DNA of 64,000 nt from Microscilla marina ATCC 23134 (GCF_000169175.1 NZ_AAWS01000005.1:124001-188000); one strand, 5' to 3'; positions 1 to 9,983 are shown, numbered from the stretch's first letter. Numbers and translations are program-made. The notes: generated from the sequence alone by a model not told the origin.

Positions 1-1
1 A

Positions 2-637
2 CATTTTACGTCTCATCTTGCCAAATACATAAGGGCAGACTATGTGTCGAACGAAATGTATGGCGAAACCCATGATTTAAACAGCGCTTATGCCTTTAGT
101 TTTAGCGTTAACGAAGCATTCAGGCATACCAACGAAGAGGGTATTCCAGCTGCTTTTACCTGTTTCAAAAAAGACCTCACCTCAGTCATTCAGTCCGACG
201 AAACCGTATTTATCATTAAAGCCAGCAGTGAACCCGAACATTTGAATTTGCATTTTGGTGGCAAAATAGATGAAAAAAGTTTTGCCATTTCTCACAACAC
301 CTTCAAGGATGTAGCTAAACTAAAGCTTTTTTACCAAGAGCTTAAGCAAACCTTTTCAGTGCCTAAGTTCAATTACTCTTTTGGGGTTCATAAGCATTAT
401 GACAATACCCACCCCAATAGTTTGCATCAATACATTGCCCGTACCACCGAAGCCGATGTGGTCACCATTTATATCAATGGTGACTTGATTGAATGGACAG
501 ACGACAACACCTACTTTTCTATTATCAAACACCTGGGCGATACTATTCGCCGGGTATTTCATTACCGTAGTCACGAAGAAGCCCAGGCGCTAATCAAAGA
601 AGACATTGATTATACCAAACAATGGGGAGAGGAGTAA
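2..637 (+). CDS. Unrecognised protein, 5' end cut by window edge
   Basis: The reading frame is open to the left edge, so the true start lies outside the window; the GTG at 44 is only an internal candidate. The visible 211 codons end at a TAA at 635-637. The sequence has a mixed alpha/beta composition with no signal peptide or membrane segment in the visible part. A stretch near the end (EADVVTIYINGDLIEW) and a basic, aromatic C-terminal helix are the only notable elements. I recognise no family and assign no function. The SDR gene follows on the same strand after about 100 bases, so co-transcription is possible but unproven. Confidence 0.7.
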   Translation, partial: HFTSHLAKYIRADYVSNEMYGETHDLNSAYAFSFSVNEAFRHTNEEGIPAAFTCFKKDLTSVIQSDETVFIIKASSEPEHLNLHFGGKIDEKSFAISHNTFKDVAKLKLFYQELKQTFSVPKFNYSFGVHKHYDNTHPNSLHQYIARTTEADVVTIYINGDLIEWTDDNTYFSIIKHLGDTIRRVFHYRSHEEAQALIKEDIDYTKQWGEE

Positions 638-742
638 GCTGTTGCTAAACCTGACACTTGCCAAAAAACTATATAAAAAACTGGGCTACTGCCTTTGGGC
701 TAATTACCTTTGCTTTCTTCTTATATCACCAAACCAAACTTC

Positions 743-1537
743 ATGAGTAAGGTCATACTAATTACTGGAGCCTCTTCAGGCATAGGCAACTCAATGGCTG
801 TTTACCTACAGCAGCAAGGGTATACGGCATATGGCACCAGTCGTCGTGCAATGCCTGACGGTGCCGTTAAAATGCTGAAAATGGACATTACCAACGAAAC
901 AGAGATAGTACAGGGTGTAAAGCAGGTGATAGAAAATGAAGGACACATAGATGTGTTGGTAAACAATGCCGGACTGGGTACTGCTGGAGCTTTGGAAGAA
1001 ACCCCGCTAAGTGACATCGAGCAGGTATTTGCGACCAATGTAATGGGGGTAGTCAGGCTTACTCAAGAGGTATTGCCTTATATGCGCAAACAACAATCAG
1101 GTAAAATAATCAACATAGGCTCTATAGGCGGAGTGATGGGTTTACCTTATCGTGCTACTTATTGTGCCAGCAAGTTTGCTATCGACGGGCTTACCGAGGC
1201 ATTACGTATGGAAGTAGCTCCCTTTGGGATACAAGTTTGTTCGGTATTGCCCGGAGACGTGCGCACTGGCATCAATGAACATCGCCTGACGGCAACCAAC
1301 GACACCTCGATATATAAAGAGTCGTTTGACCGTACTCACCAAATAATGAACGACGATGTGATGCAGGGCATTGCTCCCGAAATGGTAGCGAAAAAAATAC
1401 ACAAACTGATCAAAAAAAGACACATAAGCGGCAAATACCTGGTGGGTAAACCTTTGCAGAAGTTTACGGTATTTCTTAAGCGCAATATCCCCAACCTGGT
1501 GTTTGAGCAAGTGATTAAAATGTATTATAAAGTGTAG
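743..1537 (+). CDS. Short-chain dehydrogenase/reductase (SDR), classical type
   Basis: This is a 264-residue NAD(P)-dependent oxidoreductase of the classical SDR family. The ATG at 743 is preferred over an upstream TTG at 710, because the protein then begins directly with the first beta strand of the Rossmann fold. Visible motifs are TGASSGIG (residues 8-15, dinucleotide binding), NNAG (74-77), a catalytic Ser near 127 (NIGSIGG), and Tyr140 and Lys144 in YCASK. The Asn of FATN near 99 completes the catalytic tetrad. The basic SRR after the second beta strand (33-35) hints at NADP(H) preference, which is an inference. The C-terminal part is variable and the substrate cannot be read from sequence. 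Length and motifs are normal for a functional enzyme. Confidence 0.93.
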   Translation: MSKVILITGASSGIGNSMAVYLQQQGYTAYGTSRRAMPDGAVKMLKMDITNETEIVQGVKQVIENEGHIDVLVNNAGLGTAGALEETPLSDIEQVFATNVMGVVRLTQEVLPYMRKQQSGKIINIGSIGGVMGLPYRATYCASKFAIDGLTEALRMEVAPFGIQVCSVLPGDVRTGINEHRLTATNDTSIYKESFDRTHQIMNDDVMQGIAPEMVAKKIHKLIKKRHISGKYLVGKPLQKFTVFLKRNIPNLVFEQVIKMYYKV

Positions 1538-1674
1538 TTTTTTTACGTAAAAAATAGAAGCTTTATATGTTCCCCTCTGAACAACCCTATTTTGAAGTTA
1601 AAAATGAAGGGTTTATCATTGGGTACTCATGTCGCTAAAAGAACAGTTTCAGGTTTGATAAGATCATCCTAAAA

Positions 1675-2844
1675 ATGCAAGCAAAACAATCGCTACTGCT
1701 CACTCCTTTTGTAAGCACTACTGTGGTGCAAAAAGAGTATTACTTTCCCGAAAGAGGGGCTATGTGGCAAACCCAGTCACCCGCCCAGTTTGGCATCGAC
1801 TCCCGTAAGTTACAAAGTGCCATTCGCTTTGCTTTGGCAAATGAATACAAAGGCGATCGGGATTTAAAAACCAACTTGGCCAAGTGGTTTAGTCGTGAAC
1901 CTTTTCATCAAATGATAGGCCCCACCAAAAAAAGAGGAAACCCCTCTGGAATGATTCTCAAAAATGGATACATCATTGCCCAGTGGGGCAACAACCAACG
2001 CGTAGAAATGGCGTGCAGTGCTACCAAAAGCTATTTGTCTACTGTAGCAGCATTGGCTGTAGACATTGGGCTTATACGGTCGCTTGATGACCAAGTGTGC
2101 TTATACATCCAGGATGGAAAGTTTGCTGGTGCCCACAACTCAAAAGTAACCTGGGCACATTTGCTCACCCAATCGTCTGAATGGGCAGGGGAGCTGTGGG
2201 GAGGGCACGACTGGGCAGAACGACCACCCAAAACTGGCACTGTAGAAGACTGGAAAAAACGCCCCCGGTCTGAGCCTGGTACTTTGTTTAGGTACAATAA
2301 TGTGCGGGTAAATCTGTTGGCGTATGCCTTGCTCAAAGTTTGGCAAAAGCCATTGCCACAGATCTTGAAAGACTACGTGATGGACAAAATAGGAGCATCG
2401 TTTACCTGGAGCTGGCACGGCTACCCCACCTCTAAAGTAAATATCAACGGAAGAGAGGTAGAGTCAGTAAGTGGAGGAGCGCATTGGGGGGGCGGACTAT
2501 TTATCAGTGCCGAAGATCAGGCTCGTTATGGTTTACTGTTTTTGAACGATGGCAAGTGGAAAGACACGCAGGTGTTGCCCACAAATTGGGTGCATACTGC
2601 TACCCAACCATCAATGGCCAATGGCAACTACGGGTATATGTGGTGGCTTAACTGTAAGGTAGCCAACTATGTAGGAGACAAACCCCGACATTGGCAAGGG
2701 GTTCCCGAAAGTGTGTTTTATGCTTCAGGTTTTGGCGGCAACCTGGTGGTGGTAGACAAAGCCCACGATTTGGTAATTGTCACGCGTTGGCTTGACTATA
2801 CCAAAACCGGCGAAATGATCAGGCGAGTAATGGAGGCTTTGTAA
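1675..2844 (+). CDS. Beta-lactamase-fold serine hydrolase
   Basis: The 389-residue protein belongs to the beta-lactamase/penicillin-binding fold (class C-like, PF00144 type). The three active-site motifs are present: SxxK as S115-A-T-K118, the tyrosine motif YNN at 207-209, and an H-W-G-G-G box at 270-274 in place of KTG. These enzymes act through an acyl-serine on esters or amides; members are esterases, D-aminopeptidases or beta-lactamases, and the HxG third motif is usual for the esterase/peptidase side. The N-terminus has no convincing signal peptide, so it may be cytoplasmic. An internal Met at 30 is an alternative start. Aromatic residues are abundant near the predicted substrate cleft (WGGHDWAERPP). 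The substrate is unknown. Confidence 0.9.
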   Translation: MQAKQSLLLTPFVSTTVVQKEYYFPERGAMWQTQSPAQFGIDSRKLQSAIRFALANEYKGDRDLKTNLAKWFSREPFHQMIGPTKKRGNPSGMILKNGYIIAQWGNNQRVEMACSATKSYLSTVAALAVDIGLIRSLDDQVCLYIQDGKFAGAHNSKVTWAHLLTQSSEWAGELWGGHDWAERPPKTGTVEDWKKRPRSEPGTLFRYNNVRVNLLAYALLKVWQKPLPQILKDYVMDKIGASFTWSWHGYPTSKVNINGREVESVSGGAHWGGGLFISAEDQARYGLLFLNDGKWKDTQVLPTNWVHTATQPSMANGNYGYMWWLNCKVANYVGDKPRHWQGVPESVFYASGFGGNLVVVDKAHDLVIVTRWLDYTKTGEMIRRVMEAL

Positions 2845-2894
2845 CTCCTGCAATCTGTGCTATTTTTGAAGCAATATTCTGGATAAAACAGCTG

Positions 2895-3188
2895 TTATAT
2901 CACCTTGAGGGAGCATCCTCCTGAAATAGCCTGTAAAATAAAAACCTCGTCTTGTTCTTCTACTGTATCTTGCAGTGTGTCTTTGTCTTGGATGAGTTCT
3001 TCGCCAATAAAAATATTGACGTGTTGCCTTAACTTGCCCCTTTCGTCTACCAGATAATCTCTAATGCCAGGGTATTGTTGATTGAGTGCCTCTAGCACCT
3101 GTGCTATTGTGTTGCCTGGTACTTCTATCTGCTCCGCAAGGTGAGGGTAAAACCTCCTGAGCAAGTTGGTAAACTTTATTTTTGCCAT
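2895..3188 (-). CDS. MoaD/ThiS-family ubiquitin-like sulfur carrier with a C-terminal tail
   Basis: The 97-residue protein has the beta-grasp pattern of MoaD/ThiS: an N-terminal strand followed by LLRRF, a helix-rich centre (IAQVLEALNQQYPG), and the late strand DEVFILQAISGG. Family members carry a thiocarboxylate on a C-terminal Gly-Gly to donate sulfur to molybdopterin, thiazole or cysteine biosynthesis. Here the Gly-Gly is followed by six further residues (CSLKVI) before the TAA, so the carrier would need trimming before activation, or it has lost that role. No moaE, thiF or JAMM protease gene is adjacent. The flanking genes run on the plus strand, so it is probably transcribed alone. Confidence 0.85.
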   Translation of the reverse strand: MAKIKFTNLLRRFYPHLAEQIEVPGNTIAQVLEALNQQYPGIRDYLVDERGKLRQHVNIFIGEELIQDKDTLQDTVEEQDEVFILQAISGGCSLKVI

Positions 3189-3335
3189 TCGTTTAAGAGT
3201 TGCTTAAGCAGCAATATAAAACTTTTATTTGGTTACCCGAAAATCTCTGTTTAGGCAGGGGCTTAAGAAACGCCAGCCTTGTTTCCCTTCCCCCTATTTT
3301 TGTGTAGTTTTGAAGTTTAATCAAACGCCTGACTT

Positions 3336-6300
3336 ATGAAGTTTATTCATTTGAAAACTTTTGTTTTAATCGTATGTATACAAAGCATGTTTGCTTCATT
3401 TGCCATAGCTCAATCGGCGGCATTGGGACAGCTTGCTGCAAAAAAAAATGAGTTTGTAAAACAACAAGACTATAAAACCGCTTTGGTGTGGGGTAAAAAA
3501 ATGTTGGTGCTGGCTGCTAAAGAATTTGGGGAAGCATCGGCAACCTATGCCAATTATGCCCATGATATGGGTCAATTATATATGGCAAACAAAGCGTATG
3601 ACCAAGCCATTCAGCTATTTTCTCAAGCCAGTAATATTTATAAAGAGCAATTGGGCGAAAGTCACCTCTATTATGCTGTGGGGCTCAACTCGCTGGCAAA
3701 TGTATATTACGAACAAAAAAACTACACCAAAGCCTTACCCCTTTACCAAAAGGCGTTGAGCGTGTACAAAGCGCAACTAGGCAAAACCCATCAATACTGT
3801 GACCTGACTACCAATCGTATAGCAGCCATTTACGAACAACAGCAAAATTATACCGCTTTACTCCCTGTTTTACTTGATCAATTGGCTTTGTACGAAACCC
3901 AGAAAGGCAAAACAGCCAATGAGTACGCTTTTCAATTGAGTAAAATAGCCGAGGTATACAAGATACAAAAGCAGTATCCTAAGTCGGCAGAGTTGTACGA
4001 GAAGTCGGCAAAGATATTTAGTAAAAATGGTGTTTATGATAATCAGGCAGCAGTGTTGAGTAATTTGTCTACGGTATACCTGTTGATGAAAAAGCCGCAG
4101 AAATCAGCCAGGGTTGCCCAAAAATCATTGCGTATATTTAAAGATCAACTCAAAGATACTCAATCAGCCAATTATGCTGTTACTTTATCGGGTTTGGTAC
4201 AAGCTTATGAGCAACAAAATAAGCATCAAGCCCTTTTACCTTTATACCAGGAGCTATTGCCTTTGTTTAAGCAACAGAAAAACTTTACCAATTATGTGAC
4301 CTATGCCTATTCTTTTGGGAATTATTATCAAGAGCAACGCCAGGTAGCCCTCGCCCGAAAGTGGTACCAAAATGCCATAAGGGTTGCCAAAGCTCATCAA
4401 CTAAAAACTCCCGATTTGATAAAGGCTATGACCAATCTTGCCGTGATAGAAACAACCTATGCCTCGTATGCAGAAGCAGAACAATTACTGACAGAAGGGA
4501 TAAGTTTACACATAAACAAGTATGGCAAGAAAAAACGAAACTATTATACACTACTCACCAGCCTGGGAGCCCTTTATCGATTATTGGCAAAATATGAATT
4601 GGCAGAAAAAAACTTTTTAGAAGCTCAAAAGGTGGCTGCTGAGGTGTTGGGTACCCAAAGCACAGAGTATGGTAATATATACAATAGCCTGGGCTTGTTG
4701 TACAAAGACGTGGGAAATTATACAGCTGCCGAACAGCACCTGGAGTCTGCTCAAAAGTTTTATAAAAACAAACCAGGAGAAGAGTATGGCATAGTGCTCA
4801 ACAACCAGGGACTATTGTACACCGAGCAGGGACTCTATGAAAAGGCAGAACAGTTTTTTTTGAAAGCACTTAAACACCAGGCAAAAGCATTGGGGGCGCA
4901 GCATTATGAGTACGCCGCTGTGCTCAACAATCTGGGGTTGCTGTATTTTAATATGGGTATTTACTCTAAGGCAGCACCTCGTTTTCAACAGGCTTTAAAG
5001 ATCAAGTACAAGCACTATGGCAAAATGCACCCTTATTACGCCAATTCTTTGGGCAACCTGGGGCTGGTACACTTCAACACGGGTAATTATGGGGAGGCAG
5101 AAACTGCTTTTGACGAAGCCTTGCTTATTTATGAAAAAACTGTGGGTAAAGCCCATAATTTTTATGGTGCCTTTTTGTTAAACCTGGCAACATTGCATAC
5201 CACCTTGGGCAAGTACAAAAGAGCAGTAGTAACCTTGCAAAAAGCTGAAAAAGTTATCTTGAAATCGGTAGGCAGCGAGCACACATTGTACGCCTCCTTT
5301 TTATCGCAAATGGGCACTTTTTACCTGGCTACAAGAAATTATGAAAAGGCTGGAGATTATTTTTATTCGGTCATGTTAATGTATGAAAAAAAGTTTGGTA
5401 AAACCCACCCCAACTATTTTACTGCCTTGCTCAATTTACATTTTTCGTACAAAATGCAAGGCAAACGACAGTTGGTAGAAAAGCGTTTTCGCAATATTAT
5501 ACCATTGGCTGAAAAGGCGCTAAAAAATGACCTTACCATATTTGCCCATATTTTACGCAACCGGGCTTTTGATTATCAAACCCTGGGAAAATACAAAAAA
5601 GCTGAAGCATTGCTGAAAAAGAGCATGCGCGTGATTGAGCAATCGCTAGGGCAAAATAACCAAACGTATGTACATGCTCAGGGGCAAAACGCAGTGTTTT
5701 ATGCTGAAATAGGGGAGTCGGCTCGTGCCGAAAAACAATTTATAAGGTTTGCCAACTTATTTTTAGATTATATGGCGCACAATTACCCGGCAATGAGCGA
5801 AAAAGACAAACTTGCTTTTCAATATTCTTCGGTAGCGCATGTAGAAGCTTTCAAAGACTTTGCGGTAAAGCAAGGAAAGCAGTTTCCTGTGTTGTTAAAC
5901 AAATTGTTTGAGTTTCACCTGAAAACCAAATTGCTTGCGCTGAATTTTTCGAAAAAAATGCGTACCACTATTTTGCAACGTAAAAATGCTGAAGACCTTA
6001 AGTTATACGATCAGTGGATTGCACAAAAAGAATACCTGGCGAAGTTGTATCAATTGCCCAAGCTGGAGCTCAAAAAACGAGGGATAGACTTGATGGCACT
6101 GGAAGAGACCAATAATCGCATAGAAAAACAATTGGCAAAAAAATACCAACTGTTTGCTCGTCAGGCGTTTATACCCAAGCATGGTTGGCAAAAGATACAA
6201 AAAGCCTTGCAGCCCAACGAAGTAGTCATAGAAATGGTCAGAACATCAGACTGGACGCAACGTGCAAGTATATCGTATGGGATATGGGTGATCAAGGGAG

Positions 6301-7409
6301 GCAAGGCAGCCCCTCCCAAATTTTTACGCCTAAAAAATGGCCATCAACTAGAGCGTCGTTACCTTAGGTATTACCGGGGTAGAATTAAATACAAGGGAGC
6401 AGACAGGTATAGTTATGGCAAGTTTTGGCAACCCATTCAACAAGTGATAGACAGTTTGCCACAAGGCAATAAAGTAGAGAAAATATATTTTTCTTCTACC
6501 GGATTTTATAACCAGGTAAACCTGAATACGCTGCAAAACCCGGCAAATAAACAATACCTGATCGATCGCTATAAAATTGAGCTCATAAACACCAGCAAAG
6601 ATGTACTGAGCCTAAGAAAACAAGAAGTGTTGGGAGCCAACACCCTGGCAATATTGGTAGGTAGACCTGTATACAAACTACCCATAGACAGTCGTCGTAA
6701 GGCTGACACTACCCAGGTAGACAAACGTGGCTTGGACTCTGACCGTAGCCAGCGCCAGTTAGCCAGTGTGGTGTTTAAAGATTTGCCTGGCACCGAAAAA
6801 GAAGTAAACCAAATAGCAGCCATTATGCAACAAAACCAATGGCAAACCCAAAAACTAATGGGGAAAGAAGCATTAGAAAAACACATAAAAGAAGTAGAAA
6901 ATCCTACCATATTGCATATAGCCACGCACGGTTTTTTTATTGCCAGACGCGCCCACAAAAAGAACACCTTCTCGCTGATTGACAATGATGTAGACTATCA
7001 TGCCCCCATGCTGCGTTCAGGGATTGTGTTGACTGGAGTGTCAAACAAAAAATCGTTATTAGATGGGCAAGAAGATGGCATACTCACTGCTTATGAGGTG
7101 GCAAATATGCGTCTTGAGAAAACAAAACTCGTGGTGTTATCTGCTTGCGAAACCGGGTTGGGAGATGTGAGAATAGGTGAGGGGGTGTATGGGTTGCAGC
7201 GTGCATTAAAAACCGCGGGTGCCCAAAATATTATTATGAGTTTATGGAAAGTAGACGATACGGCTACTCAAAAACTTATGATATACTTTTATCGTAACCT
7301 GACAAAGTTCAAAAACCTGAAAAAAGCTTTTAGGGCAGCCCAACGAGAAATAAAACAAGCGTTTCCACACCCTTATTATTGGGGGGCTTTTGTGTTGTTG
7401 GGAGAGTAA
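3336..7409 (+). CDS. Exported TPR-CHAT protein (caspase-fold peptidase domain)
   Basis: The 1357-residue protein starts with a Sec signal peptide (about residues 1-26, ending SFAIAQ). Residues about 30-820 are a long array of tetratricopeptide repeats, many of the Kinesin-light-chain type with a 42-residue period (Y...LNNLGLLY...Y..A...F..AL). A helical linker follows, and residues about 1090-1357 form a CHAT domain. The His-Cys dyad is intact: His1198 in LHIATHGFF and Cys1271 in VLSACETGLG. CHAT proteins are caspase-like proteases; the TPR array probably acts as the sensing or docking surface. In contrast to cytoplasmic defence CHATs, this one carries an export signal, so its target should lie in the periplasm or outside. 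A strong terminator follows at once. No substrate is encoded next to it. Confidence 0.93.
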   Translation: MKFIHLKTFVLIVCIQSMFASFAIAQSAALGQLAAKKNEFVKQQDYKTALVWGKKMLVLAAKEFGEASATYANYAHDMGQLYMANKAYDQAIQLFSQASNIYKEQLGESHLYYAVGLNSLANVYYEQKNYTKALPLYQKALSVYKAQLGKTHQYCDLTTNRIAAIYEQQQNYTALLPVLLDQLALYETQKGKTANEYAFQLSKIAEVYKIQKQYPKSAELYEKSAKIFSKNGVYDNQAAVLSNLSTVYLLMKKPQKSARVAQKSLRIFKDQLKDTQSANYAVTLSGLVQAYEQQNKHQALLPLYQELLPLFKQQKNFTNYVTYAYSFGNYYQEQRQVALARKWYQNAIRVAKAHQLKTPDLIKAMTNLAVIETTYASYAEAEQLLTEGISLHINKYGKKKRNYYTLLTSLGALYRLLAKYELAEKNFLEAQKVAAEVLGTQSTEYGNIYNSLGLLYKDVGNYTAAEQHLESAQKFYKNKPGEEYGIVLNNQGLLYTEQGLYEKAEQFFLKALKHQAKALGAQHYEYAAVLNNLGLLYFNMGIYSKAAPRFQQALKIKYKHYGKMHPYYANSLGNLGLVHFNTGNYGEAETAFDEALLIYEKTVGKAHNFYGAFLLNLATLHTTLGKYKRAVVTLQKAEKVILKSVGSEHTLYASFLSQMGTFYLATRNYEKAGDYFYSVMLMYEKKFGKTHPNYFTALLNLHFSYKMQGKRQLVEKRFRNIIPLAEKALKNDLTIFAHILRNRAFDYQTLGKYKKAEALLKKSMRVIEQSLGQNNQTYVHAQGQNAVFYAEIGESARAEKQFIRFANLFLDYMAHNYPAMSEKDKLAFQYSSVAHVEAFKDFAVKQGKQFPVLLNKLFEFHLKTKLLALNFSKKMRTTILQRKNAEDLKLYDQWIAQKEYLAKLYQLPKLELKKRGIDLMALEETNNRIEKQLAKKYQLFARQAFIPKHGWQKIQKALQPNEVVIEMVRTSDWTQRASISYGIWVIKGGKAAPPKFLRLKNGHQLERRYLRYYRGRIKYKGADRYSYGKFWQPIQQVIDSLPQGNKVEKIYFSSTGFYNQVNLNTLQNPANKQYLIDRYKIELINTSKDVLSLRKQEVLGANTLAILVGRPVYKLPIDSRRKADTTQVDKRGLDSDRSQRQLASVVFKDLPGTEKEVNQIAAIMQQNQWQTQKLMGKEALEKHIKEVENPTILHIATHGFFIARRAHKKNTFSLIDNDVDYHAPMLRSGIVLTGVSNKKSLLDGQEDGILTAYEVANMRLEKTKLVVLSACETGLGDVRIGEGVYGLQRALKTAGAQNIIMSLWKVDDTATQKLMIYFYRNLTKFKNLKKAFRAAQREIKQAFPHPYYWGAFVLLGE

Positions 7410-7426
7410 ATAAAAGTACTAAAGCA

Positions 7427-7461
7427 AAAAACGAGATGGCAACACCATCTCGTTTTTTTTT
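7427..7461 (+). terminator. Rho-independent terminator after the TPR-CHAT gene
   Basis: A perfect 8-bp stem CGAGATGG/CCATCTCG (7432-7439 with 7445-7452) closes a 5-base loop and is followed by nine T residues. A run of A residues precedes it, so it could also work on the minus strand for the convergent gene ending at 7668. Confidence 0.9.
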
Positions 7462-7667
7462 CCTAACCACAAAGCTTATTAAATATCTTTGATGAATACT
7501 TATTCAAACCAAAGACCAAAAATGTTTGCAGCCAAAAATTAATCAATAAACTACTGGTAATCAGTGATATAAATATAAAAAATATTTTTGTTTACAGAAT
7601 TAGCCGTCTGGTGAATGTTGTTTTTTGTACGATATATCGTGTGATTAACGGAATATCGTTTCAATGT

Positions 7668-9983
7668 TTATTTGATTACTATCCGTTTCAACAATACTTG
7701 ATTGTCTTTAGTGTATACCCTTACCATATACAGCCCGGCAGGTGCATTTTCCATATTTACTTTTTGTTGTTTTCCTACCCTTACTTTTTTATTCTGAACC
7801 ATTTTTCCATTGCTGTTATATATCTCATAACGCACTATAGGGCTATGGCTACTTTGCAAAGTAAAGTTTCCGTTACTGGGGTTGGGGTATATGGCAGTAT
7901 TTGTAGTAGTTTGAGTGGTTTGGGTGGTTCTACCTTTGACAGACAACCCACCCAAATGGGGGTCTATAGTCTCTCTGCACATGTTCCATCGATTAGTAAA
8001 TGAATAAGTAGTCGTTTTATAACAACCCGTAGCCGTATCGGTTACAGTGAGGGTATACACCTTGTCAGAGCAAGGGTTGGTTACAAAATTGGTAATGCTT
8101 ACTTTTTGCCCACCTATCGCCCAAGAATACGTGTAAGTACCCAGCGGAGGGGTTGGCAACCAGGCAGTAAGTCTTGCAACACCTCCGTTTAGGTTAATTT
8201 GTTGAGAAATATAAATTTGGATAGATGGAGCCACAGTCAGATTTAGTATAGTAGTGCTTGGGCAACCCTGGGGGGTAGTAGTAGTATGTGTGTAAGTGCC
8301 ACTTTGCGTATAAGTGTCGCAGCCTAGCGTGTAAGACTCGCCTGCACATACTGTCGCATTAATTGTATTGACTGGCGAAGGGTTAATTGTTATAGTTTCG
8401 CTGTGACTATTAGTGCCTCCGTTGCAGTCGGGCACACTATATTGAACGGTGTAATTGCCCGGTAAACTGGCATTAAGGTCAATGCTTCCAGTATTAGCAT
8501 CAACTACCAAACTACTTGCATTGGCACCAGTGACTGTATAAGTACCACCCGGGTTAAAAGCTGAGGGCAATGCAGTACCACTGTTTTGGCAAAAGGCATT
8601 GCCGGTATAATGAAAAGAAGGTACAGGAGTAGTATATACCGTTCCCTGATATTCGTAAGCACCTGCATCTGTGTTCGTGTTTACTGTGCGAGGGTTTTCA
8701 TCATAATCTACGCTGATGTTTCCGCCAACACTACCATCCTGATTTATATCGTAATTAAAAAATGCCTCAGTTTGAATACTGGTCGCAAGGTTAATAGCAG
8801 GAGAGCAGGGCTGCAGGTGGGCATCATCATTTGCCAAATCAACAAACAATGGATCGATAGGGCTAGTATCGCTGCCCAGCAAGTCGTTGGCATGAGTAGA
8901 GGTTAGTCCATAGGTTCCTCCAGAAGCATCGCCTATAAAATTGCCTCCGTACATAGTATATGTACCAACACTTATAAACACATCATCTTTGTAAAGCGCA
9001 TGGGTTGCCCCCAGTATTGCCTGGTTTTTGGCAATGATGTTATTATATAAATGCAATGCCAAAGCCCCTCCGTTGTTGGTAAAACTGATCCCACCACCAC
9101 CACCTGTGGCAGTATTGCCCGCAATGGTAGAGTTAGCGATGTATAAATTCAGCCAACCTGTATTGGCATTGGCAATAGCTCCTCCATTGCCACTGTTAGT
9201 GCTGGTGTTGCCAGTGAAAATACTGTTAAAAATCTTTACATTACCCGCCAAAGACAAGGCTCCACCTCTGTCACCTGAATTATTTTTGAACTTACAGTTC
9301 ATAAAATGGGTAGTATTATGGTATCCTACGGTAAACGCTCCACCGTTATATTGGCTGGTGTTGCCAATAAACGAACAACGGTCAAAGTTGGTAGGAGCAC
9401 CACCCATATTGCCTATCATGACAGCACTTCCTCCTGCTTCGTTTTCTACAAATTGTACATTGATAAAAGTATTGGGCTGGTGTCCTGATAAATTTGCCAT
9501 GGAAAAAGCACCACCACCTCCGTTGAGCGCTTTGTTTTTGTAAAATTTACAATCTTTGAGGTAAAGGGAGCCCCTTACAAACATAGCACCGCCTGCCTGA
9601 AACCCTCCATTGTTTGTATATCCATTTTGGAACATGATGCCTTCAAAGCTTACAAAGTATTCATTGGAGGAGCCCCCTATGATAAAAATACGATCAGTTT
9701 GGTTGCCGTCCAGTATAGTGTTTTGAATGCCATTTCCTTTGAGGCTAATCTCTTTTTGAATAGAGATGGAGCCAAGTGTCAAGACAAAAGGAGTACCATT
9801 GGTGCTGGGGTCAAACGTAATAATATCGCCAGTAACTGCGGCAGCCAGTGCTGAGCGTAAAGTATGATCACCATTGATTGGGGTAGCTGAATCTACTGTG
9901 TTTTTTACCAAAATATTGGCTGCATTCGCATTAAAAATTGCCAACAGATACAATGCCGTGATGTAAATTAAGTTCTTTTTCAT
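7668..9983 (-). CDS. Beta-helix surface protein with T9SS sorting domain
   Basis: The 771-residue protein has a signal peptide (about 1-21, ending FNANA). Residues about 90-330 are rich in Gly, Asn and Thr with repeated turns (GGAF, NNTS, GGAI), the pattern of a right-handed parallel beta-helix of the polymorphic-outer-membrane or choice-of-anchor type. Residues about 450-640 look like Ig-like or Cys-containing modules (CAGESYTLGC, TATGCYKTT). The last 75 residues form a type A T9SS sorting domain (YPNPSNGNFTL near its start, GLYMVRV and a basic tail KRIVIK). The protein should be exported by Sec, then passed through the outer membrane by T9SS and displayed or released. No catalytic motif is visible; adhesion or carbohydrate binding is possible. 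Confidence 0.9.
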   Translation of the reverse strand: MKKNLIYITALYLLAIFNANAANILVKNTVDSATPINGDHTLRSALAAAVTGDIITFDPSTNGTPFVLTLGSISIQKEISLKGNGIQNTILDGNQTDRIFIIGGSSNEYFVSFEGIMFQNGYTNNGGFQAGGAMFVRGSLYLKDCKFYKNKALNGGGGAFSMANLSGHQPNTFINVQFVENEAGGSAVMIGNMGGAPTNFDRCSFIGNTSQYNGGAFTVGYHNTTHFMNCKFKNNSGDRGGALSLAGNVKIFNSIFTGNTSTNSGNGGAIANANTGWLNLYIANSTIAGNTATGGGGGISFTNNGGALALHLYNNIIAKNQAILGATHALYKDDVFISVGTYTMYGGNFIGDASGGTYGLTSTHANDLLGSDTSPIDPLFVDLANDDAHLQPCSPAINLATSIQTEAFFNYDINQDGSVGGNISVDYDENPRTVNTNTDAGAYEYQGTVYTTPVPSFHYTGNAFCQNSGTALPSAFNPGGTYTVTGANASSLVVDANTGSIDLNASLPGNYTVQYSVPDCNGGTNSHSETITINPSPVNTINATVCAGESYTLGCDTYTQSGTYTHTTTTPQGCPSTTILNLTVAPSIQIYISQQINLNGGVARLTAWLPTPPLGTYTYSWAIGGQKVSITNFVTNPCSDKVYTLTVTDTATGCYKTTTYSFTNRWNMCRETIDPHLGGLSVKGRTTQTTQTTTNTAIYPNPSNGNFTLQSSHSPIVRYEIYNSNGKMVQNKKVRVGKQQKVNMENAPAGLYMVRVYTKDNQVLLKRIVIK

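Noticed and set aside
3279-3302. TTG and TATTTTTG before the TPR-CHAT gene as a promoter
   Set aside because: The -7 match is good, but the spacing of 13 bases to the TTG is too short for the consensus.
7629-7640. 12-bp perfect palindrome ACGATATATCGT
   Set aside because: A single short AT-rich palindrome near a gene end, without partner or context, is likely to occur by chance.
9028-9543. 171-codon plus-strand frame, rich in Pro and Leu
   Set aside because: It is the antisense shadow of the Gly/Asn-rich beta-helix gene.
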